Positions 24,485 to 38,400 are shown, counted from the first letter of the stretch. The stretch: DNA of 64,000 bases from Apus apus (GCF_020740795.1 NC_067284.1:94355440-94419439), one strand, 5' to 3'. The notes: generated by a model not told the origin, from the letters alone. Numbers and translations: made by a program.

Positions 24485-27210
24485 TACTAGAAGAGAAACT
24501 CCAAAAGTTTTATTCGGATTTCAACAAACATTGCAAAAAATATTGCATAATGATTGAAAACATAGTATTTTAAACAAAGTAGCAATGTGGTATCAAGTAA
24601 AAGAAAGACTGAAACAGCTGTCTATATATGCTGTAAGGAAGATGTACCAGGAAAAGAAAATGACATTTTTAAAATTCAAGGGCAAATGTGAACAAGCCAC
24701 ATTTTGATAGACGGACTATACACCATAGATGTTTTACAAACTGCATAGCAGTGTAAAATCAAAAGGTCTTATCCTAACTATATTGTATTCCTGCATTGAG
24801 GCAGCTTACAAGGCAGAGATTTCATTTGTAACATTGGTATTTTAATAGCTCTGGATTCTCATAAAAAATAAACTAATTTAACAAAAAAGCCTCTATCTAC
24901 ATTTGAAAACAAAAGTGCATGTATTGAGAAATAGTGTTATTTCTTAAGAACACAAAGTACTTAAAAAGTTCATTTTAATAGATCAACAACTGATGATCCT
25001 TTAGGTGTAGATCTGCACTGTGCTACAAGCAAGATTCTATCCACACCAGCTCCTTTAACCCTCTTTTCCTAAGCAACTGAGACACACGTGCCTGCCAACC
25101 ATACTTATCAGGGTTCTGGATAATTACAAAGAATGGCAAGTACCAAAACCACCACATTGCTGACTTAATACCAATAACCCAAGACAGATGTTTTAAAGTA
25201 GATTTAGCCATAAAGGCAACCATCAACTCCTCAACATTCAGGATCCTTCCTGTCACACAACTACTTTTAAACACTGGAGAGCCATGGCAAGGAGCCATTA
25301 GAGCCAAAAGATAAGAACTAATGGAAGCCTGTCTCCTGCCTTGTACTGAAGAATTTGTGGGCAAGGAGCACTTCAATGCACTCAGAGAACAGGGAGGGGC
25401 AAGTGTTAAAAACCCTGCCTAAAACCCAGTTCGTATAGTCAGATTAGTACATGAATCCAGATTCTCCTTTCCACATAACCGTGGTAACAGCTAAGAATTA
25501 TTGCAAATATTGCTAACTCTGTAGAGGGTTTACTCCTCTCCCCAAACAAAAAAAAAGAGAAAGTGTGGGAAGAGAACACGTAGTTTGAAGATCCAGACAG
25601 AACTTCTGTCTGAGCTCTTGTAATTTCAACTCATGGCACTGAAGAACTAGATTTATTATTTTTTTCTGGGCACCTGTAGCACTCTGAATTGAAAAAGGCA
25701 GTGAATGTTTAGCTGGACTGGACCCAGGATGGGAAACGCACAGATACCAAAGTTGTGAACTGCAGCCAGACTGGCCATAAACAAATGTCCAGTACAGAAA
25801 TCATGAGTAATAAATTTAGCCATTTTTGTAAACATCTCCTCCTTGCTAATCTCTTATTTTTTCCTATAATGGAAATACATACTGTATTTCTTTGTTCCAA
25901 GCTCTGGTCTGTTTCTGTTTTAGATTTGTGGCACAGTTGCTAAGTACAACAGGCTAGAGACATCAACATTAACACAAACAAGTTGGAAAGTCAGTTCAAG
26001 TTATTACAGTTTTGTTATACCAGGCCATTTTTCATAGCATGTATTCTCTGTTCAAAAATGCTTTGTAAGATCTTTTATTGTGGAAGACTGGAAGCAAATT
26101 GGAGTTGCTCATTTCACAGATGTGGTTGTACATAAATTTCTGATATGCCTTATGCAATTAACAAATCATGTCTCATCTTATGAAGATGATGCATTTGCTA
26201 TACATACCAGTAATTTAAAATGCTCCTCCAAAAAGCAGCATTTTTATAGACAAATTAACAGAAAGGGAGACAATACATTTCCTAATACCATAAAACAAGT
26301 AAAGCCCTTTCATTAGCTGCATTATAAATTCGTAACTGTTCATCACATACTTTGAATTTCTGACTGCTCAAGCAATTTAACCCTCAGTCAACTGCAGGAC
26401 AAGGAATAACATTTTAAACAATTTATACGGATGTCATTTTAGGTGCAAGAGTGAAAACTAGTATTCCATGTTTTTAGCTCTAAAAGTTTTGCTCCCAAAA
26501 GAGAAATCAGTTATTAGGTCAGAAGAAAAATAATCATTGATGACATGTGAAAAGAATGTTGTACTAAAAATCAAGCTGATGCAAATCTGAGTTCACTTAG
26601 GTCACTCCTAAAAAAAAAAAATTTTTTTAAAAAAAGCTGCACCTAGATCATCTGCTAACTAGGAAGAGCACTAGAACACCAATTTTATGAGAAAAGATGC
26701 GCTTAAAACCAGTGTTTTGAGACATGTACTACAAAGTTTTGAGTTCTTATCTTTGAAATATTCGTATTACAACTTGTTAAAAAAAATAGACCAAATACAG
26801 AAAGTACAAAGTACATTTGGTCAGGATTTTGTCTCATTACAATTCAGTGTTTCCTATCTTAAACGTACATACCATTTAGAGGACATTTTTTAAATGTTAT
26901 CAGTCAACAGCAACATGGGCACCAGTGAATCAGAAAACACACCTTAGGATTTTGTTCTTAAATTATATAAGTTAGATAAAACTACCCTGTCCAGCAAGTT
27001 CCAAATTTTTCAAACATTAAGGCAACAACTTTCATTACTTTCCAGCTAAACAGTATTATAAAAAATAAATGTCACTTCAAACCTTATATACACAGTGACA
27101 GAGTAGATTTAGCTAGAAAGTATCTTTAGTACATTAATAAAGTGTCACGTAATATTACCGAGGTTATATCAGGTGCTTGAGTGTATGTGCAATTGGAGTG
27201 GTTGCAATAT
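24485..27210 (-). other. FBXO30: FBXO30 3' UTR (probable)
   Basis: Minus-strand sequence from the FBXO30 stop codon to the proposed cleavage site, about 2.7 kb. It is AT-rich, as expected for the long 3' UTR of this gene. A Pumilio-type element, TGTATATA on the minus strand (27085-27092), lies about 120 nt after the stop. The 117-codon minus frame at 25023-25376 inside it matches nothing I recognise and is treated as chance. The 3' limit is inferred from the poly(A) signal only. Confidence 0.6.
24509..24514 (-). terminator. FBXO30: Candidate FBXO30 poly(A) signal
   Basis: TTTATT on + is AATAAA on the transcribed strand, about 2.7 kb after the FBXO30 stop codon. About 25-30 nt downstream comes TGATTGTGC followed by long T runs, the usual GU/U-rich element, so cleavage would fall near 24480-24495. 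Other AATAAA copies lie closer to the stop (for example at about 26072-26077 on +) and could give shorter isoforms. Confidence 0.6.
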
Positions 27211-27414
27211 TTAAAGTACTGGTTTCAAAACAGAGCGCAGTGAACGTCCTTCTTTAGTGAGTTCTCGTGTTACACACATACATGGCAGCGGAACAGCCTC
27301 CTCTCTTCTCTCTACAGCATTATAGCTACACTTCTTCAAGTGGTCAGCCATGCTTGCGATGTCAGCAAACTTCCACTCGTTCACAGTACAGAAGGCCGTA
27401 CTGAAGCGCCAAAC
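27211..27414 (-). CDS. FBXO30: FBXO30 terminal coding exon (exon 3)
   Basis: Acceptor TTTTCTAG at 27415, then an in-phase exon of 67 codons and TAA (27213-27211). It begins VWRFSTAFCTVNEWKF, includes MADHLKKCSYN and VPLPCMCVTREL, and ends RSVLKPVL, closely matching the human FBXO30 C-terminus as I recall it. The exon is too short and lacks its own start, so it is easily missed by simple frame scans. It directly follows codon 693 of the main exon in phase 0. Confidence 0.95.
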   Translation of the reverse strand, partial: VWRFSTAFCTVNEWKFADIASMADHLKKCSYNAVERREEAVPLPCMCVTRELTKEGRSLRSVLKPVL

Positions 27415-30373
27415 CTAGAAAATAAGTTGCACTTAGGCTCAAAATGTCTTCAGATACCTGTATTCAGAGCAGGAAATTCAATGTTCATGCTCTAATACTT
27501 TCAAGGCAATGTTCTGCAGCTAGTATAAATCATACTAAAAATCAACATGACAAAAACATACATTGCTAAATTTTGCATAGCCAGTCCCAGAATGATTCAT
27601 ATTCGGAGTCAACTCTGAGCACTAGCAAGAAAGGCAGGAAATACTTTTTCAATCTATAAAGTGATGCAGTCAGAAGCTAAATGATTAAGTACTCCATGAC
27701 CAGTCACAATGATCCATTTCTGAAATGATCAACTTCTGCGATGACTGCTGCAGATACTCTGCACTTTGGGATGGTGGAGGTTGGAAATGGTGAAAACTGT
27801 ACAAAGGTCACCCCAAGGTTTTATGAATTATTTACACTCAACAGTATGTGTTGAGGCCCTCAATAACATGGCAATGGATAGGATCTCAACAGAGGAGCAA
27901 AAATTAAAATCGCTGTAAACAGAATAAAGGTAAGAAAAGTAAACTTTGGGGGCAACTTTCCCACTTTCAATGAATATTGACATTAAAAAAAAATACTGAA
28001 GTAACCATTTAATAATTTAAATAATGAGAAAATCAGAGGTTAATTTATTTACATCAAGTAAAAACTACAGATACTACTTTGATTTCTACTTCTTCCTCAG
28101 GTGTGGAAAACCCTGAGCCAATCTGTTAGCAATTTTCACTAATTGTTGTTCTATATGACAATCTGTTTCTTGAAGGGATATTATATCAAAAAACAGTAAA
28201 AGCAATAGTGATCGAGGAAGATATTAAGGGCAAAAACAGGGACATGACCAATTTAATACATTCCCTTTCACGTTCCAATTAAAAAATAACTTACCTTTTC
28301 TTTTATCTGCCAAGAAGAACTTCCATCTGGATGCCTTCTCTTCTCCCAGAGCAGTATCACCATTCCACGTGCTTGAAGCAAGCTTCCACACACATCTCTC
28401 ATTAAATGTGACACTCTTGAAAGCTGACATAAACTAAAGCCATCTAGAAAACTAGCAATATGCTGCAGAACCTCAAATGGTAGACTACTCAGATGGTCAT
28501 TGTGTAGTCCAATTAAGCAGCTTTTTGCTGGTTCTACTAATACTGTGGATATACAAGGCTGAACTCCAAATGACCGTAAGTGGCGGTCATGGATAATTTT
28601 CGCCCCTTGTGTTGAAGGACAAAACCTTCGTTGAGAATACGTACACCCATAATATGCCAAGGGACACCTCTGCTCCATCCAGCCATTAAGGCCAGCATGA
28701 ATGTCACCATGCACATTCTTAAAATGTGATGAAAACTCATTCCTCCTAAACAACTGTCCACAAACAAATGTAAACATTGAACGCTGTTTTGTTTGGTATC
28801 TAGCCACATATTCCAATACCAAATCCAGTCCAAGGGTCTGGAATGGACTTGGATTTGAAAGCTGTGGGTTGGCATGATCACATGCAGAAGCTGAAGCTAT
28901 TTCCCCCACCATTGTATTTGTGGCCAATATAGCAGATGGGAGAGAAAACGTTTGGGTCCCAAAGTCAACACGATATACATCAACGGTGCGACTTTCCGAT
29001 ATCCCCCTACCTCCGGGAGAGTCTCCTAGGCAAAACAACAGAGCTGCAGTGATTAGATCAATCCCCTGAAGACCCATAGGATCTTCCGTTATCTCCAGAT
29101 CTGATGTATCAACAGCTTTGTCTTCTTTTGGTGTAGACCAAAAGTGGTTAACAAGAAATTTGCATGATCGATGCCGTAAAAGTGAAAATGCATCTACACT
29201 TCTCAATCTGTCTTGCTCCACTTGTCTCTCTAACATTTCTTCTTCGTTAGCATTATGGGGAAGTAGTAAATGATTAGCATTGCCATTAACTAAGTGATCA
29301 GCTGATATTACTTCTTTAAGTTGTGCTGTTACAGGGAAGGAGCTGCAAGACTGTAATGCTTCATCATCATGAGAGGCAGTACATTCACCATTTGCTACAC
29401 TGGATGGTTTTGAACTAGATACAGCAAGATCTTCAGTCTGGTCCAACACCTTTGAACATTCATTTTCTACATGAAAGCCATTACACAAAAGTGAGGAGTT
29501 ACTGATGTTTAGATTTAAGTCGTGGTTTTGCACTATGTCATAACAACTATCACTGGGACCATTTTGCTCCATTTGTGAATTTTGACTCGGGCTATCAAAG
29601 TTTCTTCCCCCAACTGCTCCTTTGTTATCTTCATCTGGATATTCACAGTCAGATTTTTTATCCTGAATAATGCCATTAGAAACTTGTTCTTTAATCTCAG
29701 TATCTTCTTTCATTTCATGTGGTGAAATGCAGAGCCTTGAATTTAACATATTAATGTCCCTTGTAGCAGTGTTCAGGATATCCAGAGCAGCAGCTAAACT
29801 CCTTGTTGTTTCTACAGTAGCTTGATAAAGTGCACCATAGGACTCTTCATCTACAGGCATCAAACCATTTGAATGCACTGTATCTGGGGCACTTGATTTG
29901 ACAGAGGTTTGCTCTCTGGATTCTGGTATTGGATCACCTGCTTTTGACATCATAGTTGCTACTTTAAGTGATTCTAATAACATGCGCTGGTCTTGAAGAG
30001 CTAAAGCCATATCTAGCTGTTCCACTTCATCAACATCTTTACTCAGGTTTTCGTAAGATTTTCGGTCAGCATAACTGACTGGCCATCTATTCCACTCCAT
30101 GGTACAACATACCACACTTGCAGGACAAACTTCTAGATGATCAGCAATTTTATTTCTGGCTACTATGAAGGGACATCCAAAGCCACTATTCAAACAAGGC
30201 ACTCTCTCAAGTGGACATAACATGCGATGTTCCTCAGCTTTACATAAGTGAAAAACTGCACCACAAACCAAGGGGCAGCCAATCAAATCACAGGAAATGC
30301 CAGGCTCTGGTCTGGTCATACAACGACGGCTGACACAGTTCACACAGTGCAGATGTTGTTGATGTTCCTCCAT
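27211..30373 (-). CDS. FBXO30: F-box only protein 30, SCF ubiquitin ligase substrate receptor (join 28295-30373, 27211-27414)
   Basis: FBXO30 (also called MUSA1) is the substrate-recognition subunit of a SKP1-CUL1-F-box E3 ubiquitin ligase. In mammals it is tied to muscle atrophy under BMP control and to turnover of the kinesin Eg5. The joined product is 760 aa (693 codons plus 67), against about 745 in human. In order: Cys/His-rich N-terminus with TRAF-type zinc finger (Cys10, 13, 18, 28, 33, 37, 44, 53, 60, 67, 83, 89, 90); a low-complexity Ser/Asn/acidic linker (about 145-410); a conserved block with a second Cys/His cluster (Cys538, His550, His555, Cys570, Cys577); an F-box from about 628 (LSSLPFEVLQHIASFL); and a tail ending RSVLKPVL. 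The ATG at 30373 lies 17 nt inside the exon, in the context GTCATGG. An upstream in-frame ATG at 30418 is intronic. FBXO40 is the nearest paralogue, but length and C-terminus fit FBXO30. Exon 1 is non-coding. Confidence 0.97.
27415..28294 (-). other. FBXO30: FBXO30 intron 2
   Basis: An 880-bp GT-AG intron separating the two coding exons, with GTAAGT at the 5' end and TTTTCTAG at the 3' end. AT-rich, with no feature of its own. Confidence 0.93.
28295..30373 (-). CDS. FBXO30: FBXO30 main coding exon (exon 2)
   Basis: The acceptor on the minus strand is a clean pyrimidine tract ending TTCACTCAG at 30390, so the exon begins at 30389 with 16 nt of 5' UTR before the ATG. The exon ends ...TGGCAGATAAAAGAAAAG at 28295, directly followed by the consensus donor GTAAGT (28294-28289), after codon 693 (WQIKEK) in phase 0. 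Read-through past the donor would add only VSYFLIGT and a stop, so the unspliced frame is not the real C-terminus. This single exon carries the zinc finger, linker and F-box, as in mammals. Confidence 0.95.
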
Positions 30374-33300
30374 GACTGTAAGTCCAGCTCTGAGTGAAGA
30401 GAAAGGAGAGAAACGCATAGAATATTAACTCAATATTGTTAATATTTACTAACAGTTACTTCCAGTGCTGCATGCTAATACAATGTGAACTGATTAGTAG
30501 CCATTTTAAGAGACATTTTATCTCAAAGGAATTGGGTTTTAATGTTCACCTGAAGATTACAATACACATTTGGATTGGAGTTCAAGACATAATCTATGCA
30601 TTTATTCACCAGGCATAATATATGCAATTTAGGTAAAAATGTTGTATCCCTCTGGAATAGCTCTTTCCCCCTGCCCATTACACAAAGATGACTCAATGAA
30701 AAACAAAGCATGACTGTTGGCTATGGCCTGTTACCTTTTAGAATCAAGAATCATTTTAGTTGGAACCTAAAATACTAAACCATACAACTCTATGGAGGAA
30801 TAAAGGAAGCCAGATTAATCTTTATTTGCATGTCTCTAAATTAAACAGAGGCAACCTATTCCCTGGGCTGCTTGCTACCACTGAAGTTTCTGACACCCTC
30901 TTACAACCTCTTACAAATCTTGATGCAGTTCTGTTTCAGGCAGTCTGCACCCCTTAGCATCTATCTCAATCCCCTGTCACGTCTCATTCTCCTCCACTCC
31001 ATGTTTCTGACAGACAGCAGTCCTTTTCAACAGCTCATCACTCCTTTTTAATTAATCTATAGCCTATTGCTCCTCCTTTATAGCAGTTGTTGCATAAGGG
31101 TAGTAATTATAGTATACATGAAATAAATCCTTTTACGTCATCAGAAACTTTTATGTAAAACTTTATCCAACACGGTCCTATCTGTATCTCCATTTTAACC
31201 CACAAAAGGTAATTTTTTTAATGCGACCTGTGGCCATTGTAAGTACAGTATTAGCAGTCCACAGTGTAAAGGTAACAAAACTTTACATAATAAAACCAAG
31301 CAGTAATAAAAATCGAAATAAAATTCACTGCACAAATTGACATAAAAAAAAATTTCAATTATTTTATGCGGTAGGGAGAAAAAAAGAAGGGAAAAAAAAA
31401 AAAAAGAGTAAACTTTGTGTCTTTGTATCATACTTTGAGATGCTCTGGTATTGCTCATTAGCTGGAGCGCAGGCCCATGCAAGTGACCAAGGTCTCCCCT
31501 TTGTGCTAACAAAGTCCCTCTCACAAGTGATACCACTAGGGATTACAGTTCAGAGATCAGAGAATGACTTGCACAGATCCAAATCTCAAAATACTGTGTC
31601 AGTTCACTGCTCAGTTCCATCTTTTTCTCACTCCCACCCTCCAGCAACAGTCTTGAAAAATAAAACGCTTACAGAATTTAAGATTAATAGAAAAGGTGCC
31701 TTACTTTATTCTACTAGCTAACAAGTGCTCTCATGCATTGTCTTCAGACAGATACTTATCAAGTTTTATGTATTAACACTTCTTAAACTAAAAATACTCT
31801 AAACTTCAAAAATAAAACTGGTGTTATTCCTTTTGTTCAAACAGAAGAGGAAACAAGACTTTAGAACACTCCACTTTAAATTATTTGAAGCATTTAAATA
31901 GAAATGTATTTGACACTTCACTCACTTGTATTCTTTTAATGCTTTGAAATTCATGCCAACTTTAAGTAGCAATCAGTCCTCATCCCCCCATCCGTTGTAA
32001 TCTGGATAACTCAAATACTTCAACCACCCACTCTCCTGAACACTTCTAACAAAGAAGCATATGTGCTACACTTAGCAGGCAAAACACAGCTGAATTTTCT
32101 CTGCCATATCTTAGTATTTATATACTGAGTAACAAGTACGTTTCAAATAAACTGTCAAGAGCATCAGTCACTCAACTCAGTGACTGACTTGCTAAGCATT
32201 TCAGCAAACCTTTCTGACACCTAACCTGCTTTCAACTTGCATATTAAGTCAGACAGCAAAGAGCTGAAATATGTTCAGTAAAGAATGAAACAGAGGAAAT
32301 TATTTGACCTCTCTGAGGTATTTTTAGTTGTTCTGGCAAAGCAGTAAGTAACGCCTGCCAAATACAGCAGCCTACCTCTGTCTAGACTAAAGAAAATTTC
32401 AGAATTTTGCATCAATACAAAAACCAAACTCTAGTTTTCCTGAAGTCAACAGGGGAGCAGAGACTGAAAGGAAACTCTCAGGTTATCTGTGCATTTTAAA
32501 GCACTTCACACAAAATGGAAACAGCCTTGAAAAAGACAATTGTTAGTCTATAATGCAAGAGCCCTCATAGAGCCCAGCCCTTGCTTCATACATATCTACA
32601 CAGTGCTACACCCATAAAACAAGCAGGCTGATAGCAATAAGGATTGATTTAATCAGTCACCCACAATTATGTTTAAAAAACCACAAAACTAAAATAAAAT
32701 TGCTTACCTACTTTGCATAAAGGTATGCACCCTGCTCACTTTCAGGTGGTCAGAAGCGAGCCACTTCCCGAGCAGCAGGCAGGTGCACTCCCCAGCACAC
32801 ACGGCTGTGCTACCACCACTCTACCGCTGCTAGGCCAAAGCTGGACCACATGCCGATAGCTCAGAACACAGACTGAGCTTCTGTTTGCCTGCACCATTTG
32901 TGCAGACATACCCTAAATTAGTCAACCATCATTAAACGCTACCTTTAAATAGCCTATGTGAGGTTACACAGAAGAACATTCTATTAAGACAGTAAAGCAT
33001 CCTCCTCCCTAGCACACTATCTTGGTCTTTAAAAGTCAGATTGTGAAACCCAAGTTGCATGGCGATATTGGCTTTTCTCAGGCTTCCGGACTGCTTTCAC
33101 ACGTAAGCTAATACTCATCAAAACTTAATTATTTCATACAAGCAAGTGAAGTTTTCAAGTGGTGAAAACATCAAATATCACTAGCAAACAGTATACGAAA
33201 ACCAGAGCAGACACTAAAATACCACGTTTCATGAATAGGTAGATGCTAATTCAGTTCCGTAACAGATGCTTGCAATTTTTTTTTATAAAGCAGTCATACA

Positions 33301-35367
33301 TGTGGTCAATTAAACAGCTAAAGCAACCTACTCTCTCAGTTAACATAAATTAGAATTTTATTGGTCACTGAAAAATTTTATATTAGTTGTCATTTTTCTT
33401 AAAATTCAAATACTTTGACTCCTTAACTAAATATATAATTTAACATTTCTTGGATATCAATAGACCATCAGCAGGACATTCACTAAAATTCCATGTCCTG
33501 CTTACAAGCCTCTACTTCACAGCACCTGCTGCAGAACCTCAGTTTAGTCAGAATGTCACATTTTATTTATAGCTTTCTATCAAGTCCTTATATATTTATA
33601 AGAAATGTCCTTTTTCTGTATTTTTTTATTTCAAACTCAACTATTGTTTTGGGCAGTCACGAATTCCTGGACTGCTTAAACTAGTTAAGGCTTTTGATAT
33701 AATTCAATTATCAAATTGCTAAGTCCAAAGGCAAAAAAACTAAAATGACCCTATCAAACTAGTGCAATAATGGATAAGATCTCAAGAATTAGCACATTTA
33801 TTAGTCAACAAATGGTCACACACTCTGTTTTGTAAGCTAACTTTGTGAACCACAGAACTTAGCACCTCTTTGATTCAATGATTAAGAGCAACCACATACG
33901 AATAATTTTTCTTTGAAGAACCAGAATCAATATTACCAGTACTACACTGAGAACAAGAACCATCCTCTTCCCAAATATTACCTTGTAAAGTAGAAAACTG
34001 TTGGGTGAAGGGGAGATAAAAATATTCTTGCTGGAGGTAACAAAGTGCCTTCAGTTACTCTGACAGAGAAAACTGAAAGGGCTGACAAAGAATGTCACTG
34101 CTGATTTGAAGAAAAATATCTGCCATTAAAACATGTACAAATAATATTTACAGTATTTAGACCCCATTGTGTTCCATGCCACAATTTGGTGAGAAGATAG
34201 TGTCAGATCAATGACTATAGCACGAATGAACAGCTGTCCTTTCCTGATACTGTTGTGTCAGCAACTAGCTTCAGTTCATATGAGATGCTTAAGTACACAC
34301 ACTTGACTGTTACTAGAAGAGAAACCTAAAAATACATCCTGTTCCAGTGAGGTGACCACTGCTCTCACAATTTGTGCAATCACTTGATGTTATTGTACAT
34401 ACTATACAGTCAGCTGACCAAATCAGCCAGAACATGCTTTGAAAATCTGTCATAATTAAAAGGATTAAAATTCCAGCTGCTACAGCCACATGATTTTCAG
34501 TTGCTGTTGTAACACAAACATGAAAATAGTCATCACACAATACTTGAGCTGCAAGTGAAAGCTCTCACTTTTTTCTGCACCATAAAGTGTAAGGAGCTAT
34601 ACTTAGTATTATCAAGCCAAAAGTCTGCTTACTTACTCTCCCCTACATGAATTGTTTTGTGCCAGTAAGATAGAGAATCATAGCAGCTATTACTGCTATT
34701 GGAACACTTCCTTACTCAGGTACCTTAGATTCCCCAAATCTATAAAACTCAACTGTCTTTTAGACTCTTCCCTCTGTCAAATCCAAACAAAGAGACCAAG
34801 AGATTCTTAAATTACTGGTTGAAGGAAGTAGGAGAACAGAGACACAAGCAGAAATACAGGTTTAAACTCCCAGGAGCATCCAAATCCACCCACAAGCAGC
34901 CAAATATATGCAAACCATTCTAAAAAGTTCCCTTTTGTTTTAGAGATTGTAGAAGAGACTGCCACATTTCTGAATCTTCCAGCTTTTATCCAGGTCTCTG
35001 GCTAAAAGAGTGGCTAACAAGTCTGGTAAGATGCAGAAACCTTTAGAGAGGAAATGGCCAAGAGAGAGATTTAAATGATAGGTGGTTTGAAAAAGAAGTG
35101 TAAGGAAAAATAGGGCAAAAGGTAGAAAGCATTATTATTTTTTACAAAAATGGGCCCTACTGTAGATAATTACTAAAGTATTTTATTTTTTTATATTCTA
35201 CCATGTATGGGAGAATAAGCATAAGTCACCTTGATTAACAAGTCAAACAATCAAATGCTTTAAAGAAACTTTGCAGTCTTCTAGAAGGCAAGCTCTTCTT
35301 GTCTTGTCATCCTTATCCCACATAAAAAGTGTAACAATTTTTGTAACTAAAACCAAACACCTCCATG

Positions 35368-35408
35368 TATTACTATATTGCCCACATTATTACTATATAT
35401 GCCCACAT
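35368..35408. repeat. Two-copy 20/21-bp tandem duplication
   Basis: TATTACTATATTGCCCACAT (35368-35387) is followed at once by a near copy with one extra base (35388-35408). A recent slippage event within FBXO30 intron 1; no function suggested. Confidence 0.85.
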
Positions 35409-38400
35409 TAACTTTGTATTTATGCATGCTATGCTCCCTTTTTGCATTTGAGGGTAGTGGTGTTTGGATTGGTTGGTTTGAGGTCAGTTTTGATTTAACA
35501 GTTTACAAATAACTGATGAAAAACATGAGCTGGAGTTCCAGCAAGATGTCTTCGACACCATCTCAACTGGAGAATGGCAAATGCCACCACTAGCTGCCAT
35601 CCCTGCTTGAGTTAAGCAACAAAAGGCAGCTCTAACTCTGCTCTAGCCCCATCCTGAAGCCTCCCCAAAGGCAGTGCACCCACTGTCCTCATATTAGGGA
35701 GCTGGTTACATCCAATCATACTTAAATGTCTCTCCATAGCACTGGGAAGGCAGGAAACAGGGACATACAGCAAAGTTAATCTAACACAACACTAATTTCC
35801 AACTACTCTTCAAAATGGTAAATTCAAACGAAAAACAAACAACATTACAAAGTGCTAGTTATTAACGTGAAATAACATAACTAAGAGGTGACAAATGTAA
35901 AGGTATGTGCTTCAGTTGCACAGGTAATAGAGTAGTACGTGTGGCCATATTTTACCATTTGTATACTAGGCAATTGGGGTTTTTAATACATTTTTTCTGA
36001 TTTCAAAGAAAAGTTCCTGACAGGAATTTCATGAATCCCTGTATTTCTTTAAACTAGTTTACATCAGACATACTTTTAGGAAGTAGAATCATTTCAGATG
36101 GCACACTTGAAATCTCTGCCTTATGGGGTACAAATTACTGGCCCTCATCCCAGAGTTCATTAGGACACCCCTGGCTTCTGTTACAACTGGGCGGATGAGA
36201 GAACACTTGGATAGACAAATTTTGACTGCATTTTCAAGCATAAATTCATCCACATGAAGCAAGCATTTCCCTGCCTGATAGTGATGGCACCTATTGGACA
36301 TATTTAAATGAATCTACATTATTTTTTGTTTGATCACTGAACATGGAAAGGAGCTTCAATTACTAAAGCCCAAACTAGTAGGACAAGTAGTATGCTACTT
36401 CTACAATTATCATCATAGTTTATAGCAATTTATATGTACTACACAGAAGAGGCAGAAAAAGGACCAGCTCAAAACAAAGACCTCAGGTCCTTCAGGAATT
36501 ATTCTAATTATATCAGTGATGTAGTACCAAACGAGTATGCACTAACTACTTTCTGAGGCTTAAAGTTATCCATCTACCACAAAAACAAGCAGACCAAACC
36601 AAAATCTTTTCCATGCCTACTCCTGCCCCAAACACCCTATTACAGGAGCTGATCTGTATATTGCCCTCTTTTGAGTAACACCTTAGCAGTACCTTTCTCC
36701 TCAGTGGCAAACCATCTTCCTCCCATTCAGGTAATTCCGTGAGATATTCCTCCCTAATCGCTGCGGCCAAAAAAACAGAATTCAAGGAGAAAATTACCCA
36801 AACCAAAACACTACTTCGACTGAACAGAGCCCTACAGTGACACCCCATGTGGCTGGCTTTGTTTCACTTAATAGAAACTCTGATGGAATCATACAACACC
36901 TCCTTCCGTCACTGATAAACTCTGCAAGTGCTACAAAACAAAACCTAACCTACTAGACTTTTCCTTAAGAGTACTTTTGTGACAGGTCTGCCATGCATTC
37001 TTGTCTCCTTGACACATTTCCCAAAGAAGAAACCGAAAGGCCTTTGGCCACACACTGACAGAGGACAACCACACCAGGAACAGCTATACTTGCTGCATGG
37101 CTCAGGCACAAAAGCACTCTACCTGTTGAGATGGTGACAGGGCAGAATCACCTAGTGAGCCAGTAGATTTCATGTGTAAAGCACTTCTGAACTTGAACTC
37201 AGTCAGTGCAACTCCTCGATTGCTGCAGACTCTGAAAGAAATGAGACCAGAAGTAAGGTTCTGAGTGTACATATTGCTTTCTATATGTAAAATTCTCTGA
37301 AAAGTTAATGTGCTTACACCATCTGGAGCTACAATGTTGAATATTTTGGAGGTTTCATGGAAAAAAAACCAAGTTTTTAACAAACTTCGCAAGTGCAATC
37401 TAAGTTCTGTCATTTTAGCTCAGTGAGCTAGTGAATCACTCTAGATAATTACTTATTTTAAGGCTCGAAGAAAATATTAGAAGTTGTTATTCTAACCTAC
37501 TTCACTGAAGTATTTGGTTTGGCCCACCAGGAAGCACTTAAGGAAAAAAAAGACTTGAAGTAAGATTGCAATATCTGGAGAACTAAGTAACTAACTAAAT
37601 TTTTGATTATTGTACAAACGCATTTTAGTTTAGTTAAAAATTGTTCAGCTTCAATCTTCAGACATCAAAATTTATTAAGCAGTTGCTTGATATTAAAAAG
37701 ATCTTTACTAAACCAAGCTGCTTCTTCCACGTTTTCATATGCATAGATTATCACAAGGGGGACATACCCAAAGGAACAATAATATCCTTATACCTCCAGA
37801 TACCATCTCACAAATCCTTCAGAAAAAAAGAAGTGGCCATTTCTCAAACATCAGAAACAGAACTATTGGAAAAAATAAATTATTCTATACTACAGTAGGT
37901 AGTTTTAGCCACCCAAAAGAAGCCAAAAATAAATCCTTCTTACATCATATTTTCATTCATACACATTGCCATAGAATTCCTGAACTCTGTATATTACAGA
38001 GATCAGGCCAAAAACCTTGTTAATATACTGATACAAGTCCTACTACACAAGTTTAACCAGTTCCCATAGCAAAATAAGAAAACAACTGTAAAGTAAATCA
38101 AAAAATGTGAACACAACCGCTCACCAAATCCTAGACTGAAATGCAGATGTTATGTACTCTGTACATACAAGGTGGTTTGTTTGTTTTTTTAAAAAATTAA
38201 AAATACAGCCTTTTTTGTAGAAGACGGCCTGACCACTGTAAAGCAAAAGCAGATAGTACAGAAAAAAATATATAGTGGGCCCCCCTCATCCCTTACTGTG
38301 CCAGATAATACTAAAGTAGAAAAGATGGAGTTTGTCCTAAAATATTTTTAAAAATTCTAAGTAGAACAAAAAGAACAGGGGAAAAAGAACAGAGACAGTA

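Noticed and set aside
25023-25376. 117-codon minus frame downstream of FBXO30
   Set aside because: It lies in the probable 3' UTR, has no recognised domain, and no splice-site or homology evidence supports it.
28537-28881. 114-codon second frame on the minus strand inside FBXO30
   Set aside because: It is an out-of-frame shadow of the conserved FBXO30 coding exon, which has full homology support in its own frame.
30374-30418. In-frame upstream ATG extending FBXO30 by 15 residues
   Set aside because: It lies within the intron 1 pyrimidine tract, upstream of a good CAG acceptor at 30390, and would not be in the mRNA. The residues do not match the family N-terminus, which begins MEEHQQHLHC here.
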